Assembly: GCA_023525915.1 (NCBI GenBank)
Contig: CP026657.1
Span: forward strand, 2,938,001 to 3,002,000
DNA: 64,000 nucleotides
Reading direction: 5' to 3'
DNA from: Acetispira formosa (nom. nud.)
GTDB taxonomy: Bacteria; Desulfobacterota; Desulfarculia; Adiutricales; Adiutricaceae
The notes under the pieces were generated by a model. It did not search any database and had not been told where the DNA came from. It saw nothing but the letters and a program-made list of their open reading frames with translations. Shown in pieces: positions 47,253 through 55,187 of this stretch (positions are counted from its first letter, which is position 1; every line of letters starts with the position of its first letter). The position numbers were made by a program, and so were the translations under genes.

Positions 47253-48008
47253 TCAATCGCGGCTGTTGCCAAAAATGCGCAGAAGGAACAGGAACAGGTT
47301 GATGAAGTCCAAATAAAGTTCCAGAGCGCCTATAATGACGACCCGGCTGACGGTGTCTTCGCTGGCCTCACCAAGCTGTGTGTTGTGTATGTAAAGCAGT
47401 TTCTGGTGATCATAGGCGGTGAGGCCCGCGAAGACCAGAACGCCGATCACACAGATTACCCAATCAAACATCAGGTATGTCGAAGCATTTTTGGTAAAAA
47501 AGTACACAACTAAATTGACGAGGCTGGCAATGATGATGCCGACGACGCCCATGAAGAGGAAGCTGCCCCAGGATTTGAGCGACCGTTTGGTAACCAGGCC
47601 GTAAATGGCCATAGCCCCATACACCCCGGCGGTGCTGATGAATGCTTTAGCGATGACCGGTGTTGAATAATAACGCAGGATGACTGAGAATGTCAGGCCG
47701 GTAACTGCGGAATAGAGTAAAAAGACAGCTTTGGCGGTGCTGGGGGTCATCTGATTAATTCTGGAAGACAGATAAAAAACAAGACCCAGCTCAACGGCAA
47801 AAGCCCCGATCAAGGCGTAGGGAAATGTGTTTATAAACGTAATCCAGGCCGGAATATTCATCATAAGATAAGCTACGCCGGCGGTGAGGGCCAAACCCAG
47901 GCACATCCAGGTATAAATTCGCTGAAAAAACACAGCCTCTGAACTAAGCGCGGTCTGGGAAACAGCGCCGGTTCCTGAGTTGGGGTTATAATTGGTAAAA
48001 TCCTGCAT
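47253..48008 (-). CDS. Bax inhibitor-1 family membrane protein
   Basis: A 251-aa seven-helix membrane protein of the BI-1/YbhL/YccA family. Bacterial members are pH-sensitive calcium leak channels or interact with FtsH. The C-terminal region contains the family Asp-rich stretch AYDHQKLLYIHNTQL and YLDFINLFLFLLRIFG. I choose the ATG at 48008 with AAGGAG eight bases upstream; a GTG three codons earlier is less likely. Confidence 0.9.
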   Translation of the reverse strand: MQDFTNYNPNSGTGAVSQTALSSEAVFFQRIYTWMCLGLALTAGVAYLMMNIPAWITFINTFPYALIGAFAVELGLVFYLSSRINQMTPSTAKAVFLLYSAVTGLTFSVILRYYSTPVIAKAFISTAGVYGAMAIYGLVTKRSLKSWGSFLFMGVVGIIIASLVNLVVYFFTKNASTYLMFDWVICVIGVLVFAGLTAYDHQKLLYIHNTQLGEASEDTVSRVVIIGALELYLDFINLFLFLLRIFGNSRD

Positions 48009-48398
48009 CAAATTCACTCCTTGTAGTCGTGGTTAATCGGCTTCCACCGATAAAATTTATTCCAATTACTAATATAAACATTTATTGTCAAAAAATCAAC
48101 TTGATGAGGGGCAGGGTAAGCGTTTGGACGCGGCAAAGGTAAAACCCGGCCGGGCGGGCGAAAAAATTTCTGACGTCGCTCGTAATTTTCTCGTATTCCC
48201 GGCCGGGCGGCTTCAGCGGCATTTTGTCTGTCCGTGGCCGTCCGGGGAGCAAAATTACGAGCGACTTACAGAAAATTTTTCGCCCGCCCGGCCTGGTCAG
48301 TGTCGGCGTTTGGGTGGGGTGACGGTTGCGGTTTTCTTACATGAGCCAACAAAGTCCAGCAACGGTGTCAGAAGTCAAGCAAAAAAGTAAAAAAGTTT

Positions 48399-49352
48399 TT
48401 ACGTGATAGAAAAAGGATGTTTTTGAATATCCCACGTTGAATTTGAAATGAGCATAGCCCTCATGACCATCAACAGTTTTCTGACACAGGCGATGACGGC
48501 GACCTTATAAGCCTTGCCCTTGGCCCGGAAACCTTCATACCACTTTTTTACCACCGGGTTATGAATTAGGCAGGTGCGCATGATGCAATACAAAATGTTG
48601 CGCACCTTCTTCCGGCCGCCACTGATGTGCCGCTGGCCTCTATATTGCCCGCTGTCACGGTTGAACGGCGCCACCCCGGCCAGGGCGGCGGCCTGCTTCC
48701 GCCTCAGAGAGGTCAATTCAGGCATTTCCGCTATTATTACCGCTGCCGTTATAGGGCCGACTCCAGGAATGCTTCGCAGTATTTCATCGGCCCCTCTGGT
48801 CTCTTCGGAAGCAACAACCAATTGCCGAATACCTTTATCCAGTTCCAGTATTTGCGATTGCAGCATTTTAATGTGCTGGTCTATGCTGTTTTTCATTGTC
48901 GGCCTAGTATTTTCACGGTGCCCTTTTTCCATGGTGATCATGGTGATGAGCTGCTCCCTTCTAAGAAGGAGTTCCGATATTTGCAGCAGTTGCGGGGCTT
49001 TGGGCTGGTCGGGCTTCAGTTCGCGTGATTGTGCGAAACGTGCTATAATTTCAGCATCGATAGAATCAGTTTTTCCCAGACGGCCCAACGATCTGGCGAA
49101 ATCTCTGATCTGTTTTGGGTTGGCCGCCTTCAGGGGTATGCCGGCCTTGAAAAGGGCCTCAGCCAGTTGGTTCTGGTAACCGCCGGTGGCCTCGAAGATG
49201 ACCATCTCAGGCTGATCGTGAGCCAGGGATTCAATGAAAGCATTGATGGCCCGGGGAGTGTTTTTGATGGTTCCCTTGGTTGCCGTGGGCAGCTTGTGGA
49301 AATCAAGGGTGTCCTTGGAAACGTCAATTCCGATAACAGTTTGAAAAGACAT
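48399..49352 (-). CDS. IS110-family DEDD transposase (recombinase)
   Basis: A 317-aa transposase. The N-terminal RuvC-like part starts VIGIDVSKDTLDF with the first Asp, then IFEATGGYQNQ with the Glu, and GRLGKTDSIDAEIIARFA with the final Asp pair. The C-terminal part has a helix-hairpin-helix segment, RSIPGVGPITAAVIIAEMP, and ALAGVAPFNRDSGQYRGQRH, which carries the probable catalytic Ser. The gene appears intact. I prefer the ATG at 49352, with GAGG six bases upstream. IS110 enzymes are guided by an RNA encoded in the element. Confidence 0.92.
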   Translation of the reverse strand: MSFQTVIGIDVSKDTLDFHKLPTATKGTIKNTPRAINAFIESLAHDQPEMVIFEATGGYQNQLAEALFKAGIPLKAANPKQIRDFARSLGRLGKTDSIDAEIIARFAQSRELKPDQPKAPQLLQISELLLRREQLITMITMEKGHRENTRPTMKNSIDQHIKMLQSQILELDKGIRQLVVASEETRGADEILRSIPGVGPITAAVIIAEMPELTSLRRKQAAALAGVAPFNRDSGQYRGQRHISGGRKKVRNILYCIMRTCLIHNPVVKKWYEGFRAKGKAYKVAVIACVRKLLMVMRAMLISNSTWDIQKHPFSIT

Positions 49353-49657
49353 GAAAAACCTCATCCTTGTAATACGGGCTCAAAGTCCCTGGCAACGGTT
49401 CGAGTTCTTTTCATCGCTTGGGCGGCGGCCACGTCTAGACATCGAGCTTTAAGCTCAGGAGGGCGGACGGCCTGCCAGCCCGTGCCCGGTGGTGTTCACA
49501 CCACCGGGCCTTTTTATTTATAACCTTAAAATAGATTGTCAGCAATTGGGGCAGCGGGCTGTCACGGTTGTTGCTTCCCGCTGGCTTGTTGGGGGTCTGC
49601 TCGCAACAACCACGCCACCCCTTTTTCCTTCTTCTTTTTCGTGCTTCTAATATACAA
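49353..49657 (-). ncRNA. Candidate bridge-RNA region of the IS110 element
   Basis: About 300 nt of non-coding DNA precede the transposase. Read on the minus strand it has a strong GCCCGGTGGTG/CACCACCGGGC hairpin (49488-49512 region), a GAGCTTAAAGCTC hairpin near 49444 and other paired segments. In the IS110 subgroup with a long 5' non-coding end, the bridge RNA is encoded here. The loops that pair with target and donor cannot be assigned by eye. Confidence 0.4.
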
Positions 49658-49945
49658 GGAGGGCGGGGCGGTGAGATATCTCCAGAGGGGACCACGATTT
49701 TTGCTCCCCGGACGGGTACGGATAAAACAAAATGCCTATGAAGCCACCCGGCCGGGAATAAGAGAAAAATCGGGGGCCACTATGGAGATATCTCACCGCC
49801 ACGCCCTCCGGGTTTTACCTTTGCCGTTTTAATCAATTGTCCTGGTTTGCAATTGAATATTGGCTGCTCGCAATCATTTTTTTGTGCTATACTAATAAAA
49901 GTGCTTAATTTCCTGTGGCTGGAGCTGGAGCCGCCTGGAGAATAT

Positions 49946-51208
49946 ATGAAGATTAAACGTTTTACCGCCCGCGACCTTCCAACGGCCACCCATATGATCA
50001 AGGAGGAGTTCGGCCTGGCAGCCATTATCCTTTCGCAAAAGGAACTGCCGCCGGACCAGGGCGGAGGCGTGGAAATAACGGCCGGAGTGCGCGACGAAGA
50101 CATGCCGCGCAAAGCGCCCGCTGATGATTCCGGTCCCGGCTTTGCCTCTGTCGGCCGCAAATCTCCATCCCAATCGGCCCCGGAAAAAACGGCGGGTGAA
50201 GATGAATCTTTCGACAATCCGCCGCCTGAGCGGCCGCACGCCAAGCCCAAAGCCGGGCAAGCCATGGGGGCGGCGGCTTACCGCCGGGCCAGCACCGTGC
50301 TGGCCGAACCGTCCGAATCCATGATTATGAAGGAAATGGAAAACCTTGGCGGGACTCTGGGGCGGGAGATAGGTGAACTTAAAAGCCTCATTCTGGATCT
50401 GGCCCATCGCCAGAGTTTAGCGGAAAAGTGGCGTGACCGGCCCGACCTGGTCAGCCTCTACCGGCGACTGATCGATACCGGCCTCACCCCGGAGCATTCA
50501 CGGGCGTTGGTGGAAATTGCGGCCGAAAGCGCTCAGGCCTGGGGCGGCGAAGTAATGGAACATCTGCGAAAAGCCATGCGGCCAAAACTTCGCATCGCTG
50601 ATCTCTCCATAGGCCCCCCGAAATATCTGGCCCTGGTGGGACCCAGCGGCATGGGCAAAACCACCACTTTGGTCAATCTGGCCGCTTTCTATCGCCAGCG
50701 TGGCCTTAAAGTGGCCGCCATAACCCTCGACACCCTGCGCCTGGGGGCGGCCGAACAACTGACCCAGTATGCCCGCATCCTTGGGCTGGGGGTGCGCGTC
50801 TGCCAGAATCACAATGAATTTAACGAAGCCAGAGAGATTTTTGAGGGCAGCGATCTGGTCCTGATTGACACGCCCAGCCGTGGTTTTCAAAAAAAGGACG
50901 GCCGCCAGGAACTGGTTTCCTATTTTGATGAAGCCAAGGCCTCAACCCTTCTGGTGCTGTCGGCGGCCATGAAGGAAAATGATCTGGCCGCTTGCCTCAA
51001 CCAGGGCCGGACTTTCAGGGAGGCTGGCCTGGTGATCACCAAATTCGATGAAACCGAATCTCTGGGCAGCCTGATTGGTTTCGTCATCTCTCAAACTCCA
51101 CGGCTGGCTTTCTTCACGCTGGGGCCAAAAACATCTGAAGATTTCGTCATGGCCAATCCTGACAAACTCATGGAGCTATGGCTGGGTGATGCTATGCCAA
51201 AGGGCTGA
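49946..51208 (+). CDS. flhF: Flagellar SRP-type GTPase FlhF
   Basis: A 420-aa GTPase that places the first flagellar components at the pole. Residues 1-35 are the FlhF N-terminal signature MKIKRFTARDLPTATHMIKE, then a variable basic/Pro-rich region. The NG domain holds G1 GPSGMGKTTT (usually GPTGVGKTTT), the LDTLRLGAAEQL G2 region, IDTPSRG at G3 and TKFDETESLG at G4. The ATG at 49946 has GGAG four to five bases upstream, so the 33 extra codons of the open frame are excluded. It begins the flhF-flhG-fliA-fliL block. Confidence 0.93.
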   Translation: MKIKRFTARDLPTATHMIKEEFGLAAIILSQKELPPDQGGGVEITAGVRDEDMPRKAPADDSGPGFASVGRKSPSQSAPEKTAGEDESFDNPPPERPHAKPKAGQAMGAAAYRRASTVLAEPSESMIMKEMENLGGTLGREIGELKSLILDLAHRQSLAEKWRDRPDLVSLYRRLIDTGLTPEHSRALVEIAAESAQAWGGEVMEHLRKAMRPKLRIADLSIGPPKYLALVGPSGMGKTTTLVNLAAFYRQRGLKVAAITLDTLRLGAAEQLTQYARILGLGVRVCQNHNEFNEAREIFEGSDLVLIDTPSRGFQKKDGRQELVSYFDEAKASTLLVLSAAMKENDLAACLNQGRTFREAGLVITKFDETESLGSLIGFVISQTPRLAFFTLGPKTSEDFVMANPDKLMELWLGDAMPKG

Positions 51209-51361
51209 ACGCGGGCCGCATTTCCGGGGTTTCAATCGCTATGTTGAAATAGCTCACAAAGTAAGTTAAAATATTCGAGGCGGGCATTATTCTGTATTTT
51301 GACCCGCCGGGGCAACAATTCCAATTATCGCCGCCCGTCACATTGAATCTAGAGGTGAATC

Positions 51362-52210
51362 ATGAATATGAAGGCCGACCAGGCTGCCCGCAAACCCGTT
51401 CGCGTCATTACCGTGACCAGCGGCAAAGGCGGGGTGGGCAAATCAAACCTGACCCTTGGTCTGGCGCTGGCCCTGACTAAATTACGGAAAAAAGTCCTGA
51501 TATGGGATGCTGATCTCGGTCTGGCCAATATAGATGTGCTTCTCGGCCTCAAGACCACCGCCAGCATCCACGATCTTCTCAGCGGCTCCAAAAGCTTGAA
51601 CGAAGTAATTGCCGACGGCCCCGGCGGCCTGAAAATTATGCCGGCCGCCAGCGGTATCCTGGAACTGGGCGAACTGTCGGAGGGCCAGAAGCAGCGGCTT
51701 CTGTCGGAATTCGATGATTATGACGGCGATCTGGATTACCTGCTAATCGACACCGCCGCCGGTATAGGCTCCAACGTCATCTACTTTAACCTGGCCGCCC
51801 AGGAGCGGATCGTCGTCCTGACCAACGAACCCACCTCCATTACCGACGCCTACGCCCTCATTAAGGTTCTGCACACCAGATATCAGCAGAAAAGTTTCCA
51901 TATTCTGCCCAATCAGGTTTCCGGCCCCAAAGAAGCCAAGGGCGTTTTCGGGCTGTTGAGCGCCGTGGCCGACAAGCACCTCAATGAAGTGTCCCTTCAT
52001 TTGATCGGCTATGTGCCCCGCGACGAAGCCGTGACCAACGCCGTACGCAGCCAGAAACCTTTCCTGTTGACCGCGCCGGATTCCGAAGCTTCAAAGCAGG
52101 TGGAGGAGATAGCCAAGCGCATTATCGCCAATCCGCCCGATGAGTTCGCCAGCGGCGGCCTGGTGTTCTTCCTCAACCGTCTGGCCAGCTTCGGCGGAGC
52201 GGTGGACTGA
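51362..52210 (+). CDS. flhG: MinD-like ATPase FlhG (FleN)
   Basis: A 282-aa MinD/ParA-type ATPase that limits flagellar number together with FlhF. It has a deviant Walker A TSGKGGVGKSNLTLG, the IWDADLGLANIDVLLG switch I region, YLLIDTAAGIG at switch II and a C-terminal amphipathic helix. AGAGGTG precedes the ATG. Its stop codon overlaps the fliA start by one base. Confidence 0.95.
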   Translation: MNMKADQAARKPVRVITVTSGKGGVGKSNLTLGLALALTKLRKKVLIWDADLGLANIDVLLGLKTTASIHDLLSGSKSLNEVIADGPGGLKIMPAASGILELGELSEGQKQRLLSEFDDYDGDLDYLLIDTAAGIGSNVIYFNLAAQERIVVLTNEPTSITDAYALIKVLHTRYQQKSFHILPNQVSGPKEAKGVFGLLSAVADKHLNEVSLHLIGYVPRDEAVTNAVRSQKPFLLTAPDSEASKQVEEIAKRIIANPPDEFASGGLVFFLNRLASFGGAVD

Positions 52211-53004
52211 TGAGCGGAGCGGGCACATATAGCGATAAAGGCAAGGTTTCCTGGGCCGGTCTGACCATGGAAGAGAAAAACCAGTACGTCGAACAGTACT
52301 CGTCTCTGATAAAATACCTGGCCGACCGCCTGGCCGCACGCCTGCCTGACCACATTAATAAGGATGACCTGATATCCTCCGGTGTTCTGGGGCTCATCGA
52401 CGCGGTGGATAAATTCGATCCCTCACGGGCCATCATGTTCAAGACCTATGCCGAGTTCCGCATCAAAGGCGCCATGCTCGATGAGCTGCGCAGCCTGGAT
52501 TGGGTGCCGCGTTCCATTCGCAAAAAAGCCAGCCAGATGGAAAAGCTGTGGCAAAGGCTGGAAGGTGAACTGGGGCGCCCCCCCAGCGATGAAGAGGCGG
52601 CCGAGGCCTTGGAAATATCAGTGCCGGAATACCTGAAGCTTCTGGATGAAATCCGCACCATCAATATTCTGGATCTGGACGCTTTCAAAGCCGTTGATAA
52701 ATCAGGGGCCAAGGAAAGCCGTGATATTTATGACATTCTGGCTGATGAAAACACACTCGACGCCCTGACCCTCCTGGGTCAGAGTGAGGTACGCGATGTG
52801 CTGGCCAAGGCCATTGATGATCTGGCTGAGAAAGAACGCCTGGTGGTGACCCTCTATTACCATGAGGAACTGACCATGAAAGAAATCGGGCAGGTGCTCG
52901 GCTATACCGAATCCCGCATCAGCCAGCTGCACACCAAAAGCCTCCTGCGCCTTCGCACCAAACTGCGCCGCTATTTTGAAGAGCGCATCGGCGCCATAGC
53001 CTGA
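52210..53004 (+). CDS. fliA: Flagellar sigma factor sigma-28
   Basis: A 264-aa sigma-70-family factor of the FliA group. Region 2 has KYLADRLAARLP, DLISSGVLGLIDAVDKFD, RIKGAMLDELRSLDWVPR; region 3 and a region 4 with LTMKEIGQVLGYTESRISQLH follow. It would transcribe late flagellar genes such as the three flagellins downstream, whose upstream regions carry sigma-28-like promoters. The TGATG overlap with flhG implies translational coupling. No flgM anti-sigma gene is seen in the window. Confidence 0.95.
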   Translation: MSGAGTYSDKGKVSWAGLTMEEKNQYVEQYSSLIKYLADRLAARLPDHINKDDLISSGVLGLIDAVDKFDPSRAIMFKTYAEFRIKGAMLDELRSLDWVPRSIRKKASQMEKLWQRLEGELGRPPSDEEAAEALEISVPEYLKLLDEIRTINILDLDAFKAVDKSGAKESRDIYDILADENTLDALTLLGQSEVRDVLAKAIDDLAEKERLVVTLYYHEELTMKEIGQVLGYTESRISQLHTKSLLRLRTKLRRYFEERIGAIA

Positions 53005-53023
53005 AGACAGCCCGGAGCAGCCA

Positions 53024-54304
53024 ATGGCCGAGGATAAAAAGCCCGATCCAAATCTCGATGACTGGGATAACCTGCCGCTGGACCCGGCTTCCGACGATTG
53101 GGACGATATTCCGCCGCCGTCTGAAAAAAACGCCGACGATTCCACTCCTCCGGCCCCGGAGCCCTTTCCCTCTTCCGATGATTTCGCAGCCCAGTCTCCT
53201 GCTGATTTTTCCCAGGAACGCGTTCGTGATAATCCGGCCATTCCGCCTGATGAAGATTTTGGCGGCGGATTTGATCTTGATGGGGTGGACAGTGATTTCG
53301 ATGCTCCGCCTGACGATGATTTCGATTCCCCGGCCGCGCCTGATGACGGGCTTGACCTGCACCTGGATTTGCCGCCGGCGGCTTTGGAGCTTGATGAAAC
53401 CCTGGATTCTCCCGCCTCCGCGCCGGATGATGGTTTCGACTCCACCGATGTACCCCCAACTTCGCTTGAAGACGATTTTGATTCTCCTATATCTAATGAT
53501 GACCAGGACCCTGTCGGAGTCCCTTCCGCTGCCGAGAGCCTGGATACGGATGCCCCGGCCGATGACGATGATGATTTTGCCGCGATCATGAAAGGGGAGA
53601 GCGCCCAGAGCCCGGCTGTGGAAGATGAAGATATTCCATTTCCCAACGTTTCCGAGCCAAAACCGCCGACGAAGAAGGTTGAACTTGATATAGACGGCAT
53701 TTTTCCGGATGAGGATGAAGAGCCCTCCACCGAGCCGGAGGATGAAGCCGCACCTGAAGAGGAAGAAGAAGACATTCCTGAGGATGTTCCGGCGGAGGAA
53801 GAAGAAGCGGAAAACGTCGAAGTTGAGCTGGTCCGCAAGAAAGTTCCAAAAATCAAGCTGCTGCTCATCATCATTCCGGCGGTCCTGATTTTGGCGGGCC
53901 TGGTTTTTGGGGTTTACAAGCTGTTTATCGCCAAAGACGAACCGGAGTATGTGCCGCCTCCGCTGACCATAAGCCCGAATCTTCCTGTGCGCGAACCCCA
54001 TCCGGGGGAATTGCGGCTTGAATCTTTTTATATAAATTTCCCCGGCCGCCCCAATGATACTATTGTTGAGGTGTCAATGGTCCTGCATTTTGAGGATACC
54101 GCCGATGAACTGGCCATTGTCGACGGATTGGTGACCATTCGTGATATTATTTACAGGATCACCCAGAGCAAGGGCAACCAGATCATCACTAACAGCGAAC
54201 TTCAACGGGCCCTCCGGGAAGAACTGCGCACTCGAGCCAATCTGGCCTTGGGTGGTGATCACGTTTCCTATGTTCAAATCAATCAGATTCGCATTCTTCA
54301 ATAA
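53024..54304 (+). CDS. fliL: FliL-like flagellar protein with long acidic N-terminal extension
   Basis: A 426-aa protein. Residues 1-270 are almost entirely Asp/Glu/Pro-rich and predicted to be disordered. A basic segment then leads into a transmembrane helix at about residues 285-307 (LLLIIIPAVLILAGLVFGVY) and a C-terminal FliL-type domain: LESFYINFPG, a strand-rich part and a conserved SELQRALREELRTRANLAL region. FliL associates with stators and affects torque. Typical FliL is 150-180 aa, so the acidic extension, which points into the cytoplasm, is odd. It starts 19 nt after fliA. Confidence 0.75.
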   Translation: MAEDKKPDPNLDDWDNLPLDPASDDWDDIPPPSEKNADDSTPPAPEPFPSSDDFAAQSPADFSQERVRDNPAIPPDEDFGGGFDLDGVDSDFDAPPDDDFDSPAAPDDGLDLHLDLPPAALELDETLDSPASAPDDGFDSTDVPPTSLEDDFDSPISNDDQDPVGVPSAAESLDTDAPADDDDDFAAIMKGESAQSPAVEDEDIPFPNVSEPKPPTKKVELDIDGIFPDEDEEPSTEPEDEAAPEEEEEDIPEDVPAEEEEAENVEVELVRKKVPKIKLLLIIIPAVLILAGLVFGVYKLFIAKDEPEYVPPPLTISPNLPVREPHPGELRLESFYINFPGRPNDTIVEVSMVLHFEDTADELAIVDGLVTIRDIIYRITQSKGNQIITNSELQRALREELRTRANLALGGDHVSYVQINQIRILQ

Positions 54305-54894
54305 CTTCTGGTATACGCCTTGACAAGGCTCCAGCTTGTTTAAAATGTCGCCGATAATTCTTGCGGATACTGTCCCCGACATGCTTTTGTAGAAAATTTC
54401 CTTAGTTCAAATAACTTTCAATTTTTATGAAGTGGTATGGAAGTTGAAAAAATTTCCATACCGCTTGGTCATTTTGTGCCCGTCGGCCGCCTCCTTCGCT
54501 TCAAAAAAAATTCCCCTGCAACACTGTTTGATTTTATTACGCTTTTCAGAAATTCAGCCCCACCTGTCTCTATTTTTGCCGTCTTCTCATCCAGGTATGG
54601 ATGAGAAGACGTAAAGATATACCTTCCGCATATTGTTAATGAATATAAATTGTAATGATATGTTTAGTTTCTAAAAGTATATCAATAAGTTTATTCTTCT
54701 TATTTGATCATCATCGTTAGCGGGTTGAGAAATGTGTGACAAGTATTGGCAGGTAAATCTAAAGTCGGGGTCTATTTAAAGCGTATGGTTGCCTAGCTTG
54801 GATGAAATTATTTTTAACAGAATTTTTAATATTTTCAGCTATTTTCAAGAAACGAAGTAGTTGATGGTGAAGCTTTTTTTAACTATAAAATGTT
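54305..54894. other. Long A+T-rich intergenic region after fliL
   Basis: About 590 nt without a convincing gene. Two inverted repeats are seen: GGTATGGAA at 54434-54442 with 54454-54462, and a perfect 13-bp stem CGTCTTCTCATCC at 54580-54592 with 54599-54611. The second is a candidate end for the flhF-fliL transcript. A GCCGATAA at 54350-54357 has no fitting -35. Confidence 0.5.
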
Positions 54895-54921
54895 TTATTA
54901 AAACCTCACAGGGGCCGATAC
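54895..54921 (+). promoter_or_regulatory. Sigma-28-like promoter of flagellin gene 1
   Basis: TTAT at 54895-54898, 15 nt, then GCCGATAC at 54914-54921. The spacing and -10 box match the sigma-28 consensus (TAAA-N15-GCCGATAA). The block AAAACCTCACA in the spacer is shared with flagellin gene 2. It leaves a leader of about 260 nt. Confidence 0.65.
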
Positions 54922-55137
54922 GTTAAACAAGAAAGGAATATATCTCTTTTTCATCAATTCACTTTAATTTTTACTAAGGAGGGCGATGGTTACAATATAA
55001 AGAAGTCATTAACATTTAAATAATGCTCCGGCCTAGAGTCGGAGTGTGAGATGAAACCGAATGACTGCCGCTTTTAGGCGGAACTTTTAAGCGCTGTCAT
55101 TCCAGTAACTTGAACCTTACTTTCAATGGAACCAATC

Positions 55138-55151
55138 GGGCAAGGACGCCC
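55138..55151 (+). promoter_or_regulatory. CsrA-like hairpin in the flagellin 1 leader
   Basis: GGGC and GCCC pair around AAGGAC, placing the ANGGA core in the loop, 37 nt before the ATG. A second GGA lies in the ribosome site CAAGGAGGA. Two sites, one on the ribosome site, is the known CsrA layout on flagellin mRNA. Confidence 0.5.
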
Positions 55152-55187
55152 GGCCTGAAGCATCAGGCTTTTTCCAAGGAGGATCCC

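Larger units (their letters stand above)
48356..49657 (-). mobile_element. IS110-family insertion sequence, about 1.3 kb
   Basis: The unit runs from the end of the family B linker to the start of hairpin I, so its limits come from comparing the split copy with the compact copy at 31 kb; they may be off by several bases. It holds one DEDD transposase gene, 43 bp on its 3' side and about 300 bp of non-coding DNA on its 5' side. No terminal inverted repeats or target duplication were found, as expected for this family. Confidence 0.7.
48131..49826. repeat. Family B composite element split by an IS110-family insertion
   Basis: Bounded by perfect 19-bp inverted repeats, CGGCAAAGGTAAAACCCGG (48131-48149) and its complement (49808-49826). 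In order it contains hairpin II (arms 48148-48189 and 48251-48293), the conserved linker (48294-48355), an IS110-family unit and hairpin I (arms 49658-49702 and 49765-49809). Apart from the insertion, this is the same layout as the compact copy at 31151-31546 in reverse. The 19-bp ends are strong evidence that both hairpins belong to one element. Confidence 0.8.

Noticed and set aside
31151..49826. The long hairpins as a retron
   Set aside because: No reverse transcriptase gene and no msr-like region near any copy.
51311..51330. A family A terminal motif relic (CAACAATTCCAATTATCGCC) before flhG
   Set aside because: Only about 17 bases match loosely and no core follows, so it may be chance.
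54350..54357. A GCCGATAA box shortly after fliL
   Set aside because: No -35 box at the 15-nt spacing; probably chance in an A+T-rich region.
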